Source: Lawsonibacter sp. (GTDB lineage Bacteria > Bacillota > Clostridia > Oscillospirales > Oscillospiraceae). Taken from it: a stretch of 5,297 nt of DNA. The position numbers and the translations under genes are program-made. Positions 1-4,328 of this stretch are shown here, one piece after another (the first letter of the stretch is position 1; the number at the start of each line of letters is the position of its first letter). The stretch covers positions 1 to 5,297 of the forward strand of contig JAAWCR010000048.1 of NCBI GenBank assembly GCA_022793355.1. Reading direction: 5' to 3'. Below the pieces are notes generated by a model. The model did no database searches. It had not been told where the DNA came from and saw only the letters and a list, made by a program, of their open reading frames with translations.

Positions 1-176
1 ACGATGAATTCCTTGTCGGCGATGTCCAGGTTGAAGGACTGGACAGCGATGACGCCCTGCTCCGTGACCTGCAGGTTGGTCTTCTTCTCGGGCTCTCCCT
101 TTTTCTTCTTGGCCTTCTTTTGGTCTCCGCTGTGGGGGTAGATCTTCTGGATGTTCTTCAGGTTCAGAGTTGCCAT
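1..176 (-). CDS. MsmX/UgpC-type sugar ABC transporter ATPase, N-terminal part (runs off left edge)
   Basis: Only the first 58 codons and part of the 59th are present. The protein begins MATLNLKNIQKIYPH and, after an insert, continues VIAVQSFNLDIADKEFIV, which is the usual first two strands of MsmX/UgpC/MalK ATPases just before the Walker A loop; Walker A itself lies outside the window. Family knowledge: these cytoplasmic ATPases dimerise and energise CUT1 sugar permeases, and one MsmX often serves several transporters. Residues about 18-33 are a Lys-rich stretch (SGDQKKAKKKKGEPEKK) not found in the compact MalK form. The ATG at 176-174 is chosen from the conserved N-terminus, although no Shine-Dalgarno lies at normal distance; the nearest good one (212-207) is 30 nt upstream and instead serves a small overlapping frame. 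An in-frame GTG at 215-213 is a weaker alternative. It lies 243 nt after nagA on the same strand, behind a terminator candidate, so it may have its own promoter. Family assignment is firm, the start less so. Confidence 0.88.
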   Translation of the reverse strand, partial: MATLNLKNIQKIYPHSGDQKKAKKKKGEPEKKTNLQVTEQGVIAVQSFNLDIADKEFI

Positions 177-202
177 AACGTTCGGCTTTGATGAGGCGGC
201 AT
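164..202 (-). CDS. Possible 12-codon leader peptide overlapping the ATPase start
   Basis: An ATG at 202-200 follows a perfect AGGAGG (212-207) by 4 nt, with a second GAGGTG just upstream (218-213). The frame reads MPPHQSRTLWQL and stops with TGA at 166-164, ten bases inside the ATPase gene, so the ATPase ATG (176-174) lies within it in another frame. The 5-bp stem 207-203/199-195 would put this ATG in the 3-nt loop and hide half of the AGGAGG. Inference: ribosomes loading here could terminate and restart at the ATPase ATG, coupling its translation to this frame. The peptide shows no run of a single amino acid that would suggest classical attenuation. It could also be chance in GC-rich DNA. 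Confidence 0.3.
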   Translation of the reverse strand: MPPHQSRTLWQL

Positions 203-207
203 CCGCC
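195..207 (-). promoter_or_regulatory. Hairpin covering a Shine-Dalgarno and start codon
   Basis: In the minus-strand RNA, GGCGG (207-203) pairs with CCGCC (199-195), leaving AUG (202-200) as the loop; a G-U pair at 208/194 could extend it. The 3' end of the AGGAGG at 212-207 is caught in the stem. The pairing is visible in the sequence; a role in translation control is inference. Confidence 0.35.
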
Positions 208-219
208 CTCCTCACCTCG

Positions 220-244
220 TCCCATGGGAGCGGTGCCCATGGGA
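220..244. repeat. Two CCCATGGGA palindromic copies 15 bp apart
   Basis: CCCATGGGA occurs at 221-229 and again at 236-244. Each holds the 8-bp palindrome CCCATGGG (the first extends to TCCCATGGGA at 220-229), so the copies can also pair with each other to give an 8-bp stem with a 7-nt loop in RNA. They lie directly upstream of the AGGAGG and could be an operator pair or a leader hairpin. No known regulator consensus is recognised. Confidence 0.5.
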
Positions 245-312
245 ACTTTACGACAGGTCTCCACACTGCCGCACCGCAAGCCGCAGCGGTTTTTTTCCTC
301 CTTTTGTTTGGT

Positions 313-346
313 GCCGGGCGCTATAGTGATGGAGTAGCGTGCCGGC
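313..346 (-). promoter_or_regulatory. Imperfect 10-bp hairpin in the ATPase leader
   Basis: GCCGG (313-317) and CGCTA (319-323) pair with TAGCG (335-339) and CCGGC (342-346), with an 11-nt loop and a small internal bulge. If the TATAAT at 358-353 is used, transcription would begin close to this stem. The loop carries CTCC on the RNA strand, which could pair with the AAAAGGAGG at 305-297 just downstream. No known riboswitch or leader class is recognised. Confidence 0.4.
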
Positions 347-352
347 CCATGG

Positions 353-381
353 ATTATATTTGGAAAAGCGGACGGGGTCCG
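353..381 (-). promoter_or_regulatory. Candidate promoter for the ATPase gene
   Basis: A perfect TATAAT box reads at 358-353 on the minus strand. With a 17-nt spacer the -35 position is CGGACC (381-376), matching TTGACA at only three of six bases, and it overlaps the terminator stem. There is no TGN extension. The box is clear but the promoter as a whole is weak, so confidence is low. If real, it gives the shared ATPase expression independent of the upstream operon. Confidence 0.3.
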
Positions 382-382
382 C
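364..382 (-). terminator. Intrinsic terminator candidate downstream of nagA
   Basis: On the minus strand GCGGAC (382-377), a CCC loop and GTCCGC (373-368) form a perfect 6-bp GC-rich stem followed immediately by TTTT (367-364) and then CC. The short U-run suggests partial rather than complete termination. It lies 38 nt past the nagA stop, and with the stem at 400-420 probably marks the 3' end of the transporter-nagBA message. Confidence 0.6.
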
Positions 383-399
383 CCATTCCAACGGGCCGC

Positions 400-420
400 G
401 GGGCGGATAATATGCGCCCC
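400..420 (-). other. Stem-loop at the nagA stop codon
   Basis: GGGGCG (420-415, minus strand) pairs with CGCCCC (405-400) around a 9-nt loop. The first stem base is the last base of the nagA TAG stop. No U-run follows, so it is more likely a 3'-end protecting structure or the first of two hairpins leading to the terminator at 382-364 than a terminator itself. Confidence 0.45.
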
Positions 421-1547
421 TACACAGGTTTCCCTTTGAAGATAATCGCTCGAATAGACAAATCCTTCTGGTCCAGCAAGACAATACTGGCCTCTTTGCC
501 CACGTCCAGGGTGCCGATCCGGTCCTGGATGCCGATGGACCTGGCGGGGTTGTAGGTACAGGCCCGCACTGCGTCGGCGGCAGGGATGCCAAAGGAAATG
601 GCCTGACGCAGACAGCCCATCAGGCTGGTGACCGAACCGGCCAGCGTCTCCGGATGGCCCAGGATGGTGGCCCGGCTGCCGTGGACCTCAATCATCTGTC
701 CGCCGAAGGGGTATTCGCCGTCGGGCATGCCGGTGGCCCTCAGAGAGTCGGAGATGATGATCATCCGCTCCTTGCCGAAGAGCTGGAAGGCAGCCCGGAC
801 CACGCTGGGGTGGATGTGGATGCCGTCGCAAATCAGCTCAGCCTGGACGTGGGAGACATCAAAGGCCGCGCCAATGACGCCGGGGTCCCGGTGGGCAAAG
901 GGGGGCATGGCGTTAAACAGATGGGTGGCGTGGTCCGCCCCCGCCTCAAAAGCGGTCCGGGCGGTATCGTAATTTGCGACGGTGTGGCCCACGGAGACAT
1001 GAATGCCCATCTCAGCCGCAGCCTTGATGAATTCCGCGGACCCAGGCTCTTCGGGAGCCAGGGTGACCAGCTTTACACAGCCCTCCGCCGCCTCTTGAAG
1101 CCGCTTGAGCATAGCGCCGTCGGGAGCGTGGAGGTAGTCGCCATTCTGTGCGCCCTTTTTGGCCATGCACAGAAAGGGGCCCTCCAGATGTGCGCCTACC
1201 ACCTCAGCGCCGCCGGTATTTTTGGCCCGGTAGGCGGCGGTGTTTTTGCAGATGGCCGTGAGCTGTTCCTCAGGAAGGGTCATACCGGCGGGGCAGATAT
1301 AGGTAACCCCCTGAGACAGCTCAAAGTCGGCAATCTTTTGCAGACCGTCGGGGGTGGCGTCGCTGAAATCCTCCCCTACGCAGCCATGAAAGTGGACGTC
1401 TACCAGTCCAGGAATCACATAGCAGCCGGAGGCGTCCAGGACGTCGCTGTCGCCGCTGAGTTGAGACAGAAGGGGACCGTCGGTATAGACATCACGGGAG
1501 AGGAAGCCCTGTTCCAGGTCAAAGACCTGACCGCCAGAGATCCTCAT
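420..1547 (-). CDS. nagA: N-acetylglucosamine-6-phosphate deacetylase
   Basis: This cytoplasmic amidohydrolase removes acetate from GlcNAc-6-phosphate to give glucosamine-6-phosphate, the substrate of the adjacent nagB product. The 375-residue length is normal for the family. Visible motifs are PGLVDVHFHG (46-55) with the paired metal-site His52 and His54, HLEGPF (120-125) with metal ligand Glu122, SVGHT (185-189) with His188, ATHLFNAM (207-214) with His209, DGIHIHP (241-247), the likely catalytic Asp267 in IISDS, and LAGS (303-306). All expected catalytic residues are present. HxH at the first motif fits the form able to hold two metals, whereas E. coli NagA has lost one of these His. The ATG at 1547-1545 overlaps the nagB stop as ATGA, with GGGAG a few bases upstream, so translation is probably coupled. 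It ends with TAG at 422-420, followed by two hairpins. Assignment is very secure. Confidence 0.97.
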   Translation of the reverse strand: MRISGGQVFDLEQGFLSRDVYTDGPLLSQLSGDSDVLDASGCYVIPGLVDVHFHGCVGEDFSDATPDGLQKIADFELSQGVTYICPAGMTLPEEQLTAICKNTAAYRAKNTGGAEVVGAHLEGPFLCMAKKGAQNGDYLHAPDGAMLKRLQEAAEGCVKLVTLAPEEPGSAEFIKAAAEMGIHVSVGHTVANYDTARTAFEAGADHATHLFNAMPPFAHRDPGVIGAAFDVSHVQAELICDGIHIHPSVVRAAFQLFGKERMIIISDSLRATGMPDGEYPFGGQMIEVHGSRATILGHPETLAGSVTSLMGCLRQAISFGIPAADAVRACTYNPARSIGIQDRIGTLDVGKEASIVLLDQKDLSIRAIIFKGKPV

Positions 1548-2290
1548 ACTGCCACTCCCGCAGCAGTCAGCTTGCTGAGAGCCGCCTCATCGGCCACCAG
1601 CACCACATTGGGGTGGAGCTGGAGAATGGAGCCGGGACACTTTGGCGTGATGGGACCGCAGACGGTGTTGTAGATGGCCTCCGCCTTCTCCTCGCCGCTG
1701 GCGCACAGCAGGACCTTTTTGGCGTTCATAATGGCACCGATGCCCATGCTGATGGCCTGCTTGGGCACATCGTCCCGGGAGGCGAAGAAGCGGGCGTTGG
1801 CGTCGATGGTGTTCTCGGCCAAGTCCACCACATGGGTCTCCTTGATAAAGCAGTCCCCCGGCTCGTTAAAGCCGATGTGGCCGTTGCGGCCGATGCCCAG
1901 CAGCTGGAGGGCGGCGTAGCCCTGGGAGCGGATATAATCGTCGTACTGGGCGCACTCGACGTTCAGGTCGGCGGCCAGACCATCCGGGACAGTGGTGAAA
2001 TCCGGCAGAATGTCCACATGGTCAAATAGATTGCTCTGCATAAAGTAGCGGTAGCTCTGCTCGTGCTCAGGGGACAGACCCACATACTCGTCCAGGTTGA
2101 CGGTGAGGACCTCCTGAAAGCTGAGACAACCCTTTTTGTACCAGTCTACCAGATACTTGTAGGCGCCCTCAGGGGTGGAGCCGGTGGCCAGACCCAGCAC
2201 ACAGGCGGGGTTGTGAGTAATCTCCGCGGCAATCACCTGGGCAGCGCGGCGGCTCATGGCGTCGTAGTCTTTTTCCCGAAAAATTTTCAT
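1544..2290 (-). CDS. nagB: Glucosamine-6-phosphate deaminase
   Basis: It converts glucosamine-6-phosphate to fructose-6-phosphate and ammonia, feeding amino sugars into glycolysis. Key motifs are the phosphate loop LGLATGSTPEGAY (32-44), NLDEYVGL (65-72) with the catalytic base Asp67, and GIGRNGHIGFNEPG (132-145) with His138 and Glu143. The position equal to E. coli Asp141 is Asn136, a variant I recall as usual in Firmicutes NagB. VPKQAISMGIG (175-185) and the C-terminal ILQLHPN (222-228) also fit. At 248 residues it matches the short Bacillus-type enzyme rather than the 266-residue allosteric E. coli form, so GlcNAc-6-phosphate activation is less likely (inference). The ATG at 2290-2288 has AAGGAG 9 nt upstream; an out-of-frame ATG lies between them. 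It follows permease 2 by 67 nt and its stop overlaps the nagA start by 4 nt. Confidence 0.97.
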   Translation of the reverse strand: MKIFREKDYDAMSRRAAQVIAAEITHNPACVLGLATGSTPEGAYKYLVDWYKKGCLSFQEVLTVNLDEYVGLSPEHEQSYRYFMQSNLFDHVDILPDFTTVPDGLAADLNVECAQYDDYIRSQGYAALQLLGIGRNGHIGFNEPGDCFIKETHVVDLAENTIDANARFFASRDDVPKQAISMGIGAIMNAKKVLLCASGEEKAEAIYNTVCGPITPKCPGSILQLHPNVVLVADEAALSKLTAAGVAV

Positions 2291-2343
2291 AGCGCATAAC
2301 TCCTTTTCCTTGTTATTTTATATGATACGTGCGGGATATGCAA
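2291..2343 (-). promoter_or_regulatory. Possible internal promoter and ribosome site ahead of nagB
   Basis: This gap is AT-rich in otherwise GC-rich DNA. TAAAAT (2320-2315) matches the -10 consensus at five of six bases and lies 17 nt from TTGCAT (2343-2338), which matches the -35 at only its first three bases. AAGGAG at 2305-2300 gives a good ribosome site for nagB. An odd palindrome, AATTT-A-AAATT (2349-2359), overlaps the permease 2 stop and could be an operator. The ribosome site is sure, the promoter is tentative. It would allow nagBA to be made without the transporter. Confidence 0.35.
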
Positions 2344-2357
2344 GAGTGAATTTAAAA

Positions 2358-3224
2358 TTATCCCTTTACACCGCCGGAGGCCAGGCCGCTGACCAGATTT
2401 TTCTCAATGCACATGAAGAGGATGACCACGGGGATGATGGCGAAGATAGAGGCGGCAAAGAGGTACTGCCACTCAATCATGTTGTAGCCGTTGAAGGTGT
2501 TGATGCCCACGGTGAGGGGCTTGAGGGTATCGGTGGAGATCAGGCATAGGGCCACAGTATACTCGTTCCATGCGTTGATAAAGATGAAAATCAGCGTAGT
2601 GACGATGCCGGGAGCAGCCACGGGAAGGAGGACCTTCATCATAGACTGGACCCGGTTACAGCCGTCGATGGTGGCGGCTTGCTCCATCTCGGCGGAGATA
2701 CCCATGAAGGTGCCCCGCAGCAGCCAGATGGTAAAGGCCTGGTTAAAGGCGGCATTGATGAAAATCAGGCCCAAAATGCTGTCCGTCAGGCCCAAGCGCT
2801 GCATGACCTGATAGATGCCAATCAACAGCACCACCGGGGCGAACATCTGAGAAACAATCACGAAGCCCAGAAAGGCGGTCTGTCCCTTGAACTTCATCCG
2901 GGCCAGGGCATAGGCGGCGGGAATGCCGCACAGCATGGCGATGACAGTGGAGCCGCTGGCAATCAGGACGGAATTGAGCATGTACTTGGCCATGGGGGCC
3001 CGGCTCCAGATGTCGATGAAGTTGGACCACAGGGCGGTAACAGGCAGGACGGTGCCGCCGGAGAAAATTTCCACTCGGTTTTTCAGGGCGGTGCACAGCA
3101 TAGCGAAGTAGGGGTACAGGGTGATGACGCACACATCCAGCACCACAAAGTAGAGCAGAAGGCGGAGAATCGTCTTTTTGACAGAGACCGGTTTTTTCCG
3201 GATGGCGTTGGCGGGCTGGCTCAC
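2358..3224 (-). CDS. Carbohydrate ABC transporter permease, MalG type (permease 2)
   Basis: Inner-membrane half-channel of a CUT1 sugar importer. The 288 residues hold six likely membrane segments near 18-46, 82-107, 118-140, 148-168, 206-228 and 256-275. The EAA loop that docks the ATPase reads EQAATIDG (181-188) and ends in LLP (199-201), at the normal place before segment 5, and the C-terminus (GLASGGVKG) is the MalG/AraQ-type tail. The start is GTG at 3224-3222, overlapping the permease 1 stop as GTGA, with AAAGGAG (3241-3235) 10 nt upstream. An ATG at 3234-3232 is in another frame and too close to that site. Tight coupling to permease 1 suggests 1:1 production of the heterodimer. Sugar specificity cannot be read from the permease; the nagBA context suggests an amino sugar. 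Confidence 0.95.
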   Translation of the reverse strand: MSQPANAIRKKPVSVKKTILRLLLYFVVLDVCVITLYPYFAMLCTALKNRVEIFSGGTVLPVTALWSNFIDIWSRAPMAKYMLNSVLIASGSTVIAMLCGIPAAYALARMKFKGQTAFLGFVIVSQMFAPVVLLIGIYQVMQRLGLTDSILGLIFINAAFNQAFTIWLLRGTFMGISAEMEQAATIDGCNRVQSMMKVLLPVAAPGIVTTLIFIFINAWNEYTVALCLISTDTLKPLTVGINTFNGYNMIEWQYLFAASIFAIIPVVILFMCIEKNLVSGLASGGVKG

Positions 3225-4171
3225 AGGTCGTCATCTCCTTTCCGCAGGGTGTAAATCATATATACGCTGGCGCAGGTCAGCAGTATGATAAAGCCGATCA
3301 CCGATACGGCGGAAGCCTCGCCCTGCTTGCCGTTGTAGAAGGCCAGCTTGTACAGATAGGTAACCAGGGTATCGGTGCTGCTGGCTGGGTCGCCCTTGGT
3401 CATAGTCCAGATGATGGGGAAGGAGTTGAACACGTAGATAATGTTCAGCACGGTGGACACCGTCAGGGAGGACTTAACCAGCGGAAGGGTGATGTTGAAC
3501 AGCTTCTGAAAGTAGCCGGCCCCATCCACAGTGGCGGCCTCATAGTAGGAGGAGTCGATGCTTTGCAGCCCGGACAGTACGCAGAAGCAGACAAAGGGGA
3601 TAGTGACGAAGATGCCGCAGGCGATCTCCCAGGCGAAGTAGGCGCCCGGGTTTGGGGTCCAGTTCACCGGGGCGCTGATAATGTGCAGCTTCATCAGCAG
3701 GGTGTTTAGAGTGCCGTAATCCTTGTTGATGATGAAGTTCCAGACGCTGGCCTGAATGACCAGAGTGGTGGCCCAGGGAAAGACGACGATGGCCCGGGCT
3801 ATTTTCCGGCCGCGGAACTTGTTATTCAGCACCAGGGCCAGCAAGAAGCCCAGCACGGTAGAGATAATCACCACGGCGATGGTCCAGACGATGGTGTTTT
3901 TCAACACCAGAGCGAAGGTGGGGCTCTTCAAAACCTTGGTAAAGTTTTCGAAATTGTTGTAACCCTTTACAAGGCCTGCCCGGGTCACTTTGCTCATGGA
4001 GAGCTGAAAGACCTTGATGATGGGGGTTACGATGAAGATAACCATGAGGATAATGCTGGGGGCGATCCAAATATAGGGCTCAATGGTGCGGAAAAGCTTT
4101 TTATTCGCAGGGTTGGGCAGACGGGGTTCCTGCTGCTGCTTCGCGGGGGCTGCGGGTGCTTTTGTACTCAC
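3221..4171 (-). CDS. Carbohydrate ABC transporter permease, MalF/UgpA type (permease 1)
   Basis: Partner membrane subunit of the importer. With the GTG start at 4171 it has 316 residues: a Pro/Ala/Gln-rich, basic cytoplasmic N-terminus (1-30), then six likely membrane segments near 32-54, 90-117, 127-147, 177-201, 233-257 and 288-308. The ATPase-docking loop reads YEAATVDGAG (210-219) and ends in ITLP (227-230). The GTG is preferred to the ATG at 4186-4184 because GGGAGG (4184-4179) sits 7 nt before the GTG, while the ATG has no good ribosome site; the ATG would add MGGVS in frame and give 321 residues. The gene follows the binding-protein gene by 157 nt containing a strong stem-loop, and its TGA overlaps the GTG of permease 2. 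Family is secure; substrate is inferred only from neighbours. Confidence 0.94.
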   Translation of the reverse strand: MSTKAPAAPAKQQQEPRLPNPANKKLFRTIEPYIWIAPSIILMVIFIVTPIIKVFQLSMSKVTRAGLVKGYNNFENFTKVLKSPTFALVLKNTIVWTIAVVIISTVLGFLLALVLNNKFRGRKIARAIVVFPWATTLVIQASVWNFIINKDYGTLNTLLMKLHIISAPVNWTPNPGAYFAWEIACGIFVTIPFVCFCVLSGLQSIDSSYYEAATVDGAGYFQKLFNITLPLVKSSLTVSTVLNIIYVFNSFPIIWTMTKGDPASSTDTLVTYLYKLAFYNGKQGEASAVSVIGFIILLTCASVYMIYTLRKGDDDL

Positions 4172-4184
4172 GGAGACACCTCCC
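4172..4184 (-). promoter_or_regulatory. Ribosome site that sets the permease 1 GTG start
   Basis: GGGAGG (4184-4179) lies 7 nt before GTG 4171-4169. GGAG (4183-4180) can also pair with CTCC (4175-4172) around a 4-nt loop, so the site may be partly masked, which would lower permease output relative to the binding protein. The pairing is visible; the effect is inference. Confidence 0.5.
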
Positions 4185-4211
4185 ATAATTTGTTGAGCGC
4201 CTTCCGGCCGC

Positions 4212-4245
4212 TTTCCAAAGACGGACAGGCATTCGCCCTTGGAAA
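4212..4245 (-). repeat. Inverted repeat upstream of permease 1
   Basis: TTTCCAA (4212-4218) and TTGGAAA (4239-4245) form a 7-bp inverted repeat separated by 20 nt. It may be a long-loop RNA hairpin between the GC-rich stem and the permease ribosome site, or an operator. No regulator consensus is recognised. Confidence 0.3.
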
Positions 4246-4263
4246 ACGGCTGGAAGATGCCGG

Positions 4264-4290
4264 GGGGCCGGGCCGTCCTGGCCCGGCCCC
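4264..4290 (-). other. Strong GC-rich intercistronic stem-loop after the binding-protein gene
   Basis: GGGGCCGGGCC (4264-4274) and GGCCCGGCCCC (4280-4290) form a perfect 11-bp, all-GC stem with a 5-nt loop, starting 38 nt after the binding-protein stop. No U-run follows on the minus strand, so it is not a standard intrinsic terminator. Known pattern: stems between binding-protein and permease genes, as at malE-malF in E. coli, protect the upstream RNA from 3' decay and keep the binding protein more abundant than the permeases. That role here is inference. Confidence 0.65.
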
Positions 4291-4328
4291 GCGGTTGTAT
4301 GCGGTGTTAAATTGTGTCAGTCCGCAGC

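Noticed and set aside
1..240. Open minus-strand frame from ATG 240 (MGTAPMGRGEEGG) running through the ATPase gene in another frame
   Set aside because: It has no ribosome site at proper distance and overlaps the well-recognised ATPase sequence; its Gly/Arg/Glu/Pro-rich translation is typical of a GC-rich shadow frame.
151..555. 134-residue plus-strand ORF over the intergenic stretch
   Set aside because: It overlaps the antisense of the ATPase start and nagA end, has no ribosome site and shows no domain.
248..592. 114-residue minus-strand ORF from inside nagA into the intergenic stretch
   Set aside because: It is out of frame with nagA, has no ribosome site at its ATG and reads through terminator-like stems. 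The AAAAGGAGG at 305-297 lies inside it, but only a CTG stands at suitable distance.
654..1673. 339-residue plus-strand ORF across nagA and the end of nagB
   Set aside because: It is antisense to nagA, whose motifs are fully intact, and arises from GC-rich third positions. The translation shows no recognisable domain.
2743..3234. 163-residue minus-strand ORF starting at ATG 3234 next to AAAGGAG
   Set aside because: The ATG begins right against the ribosome site, and the product is a His/Pro/Arg-rich shadow of permease 2, whose own frame carries the EAA motif and membrane segments.
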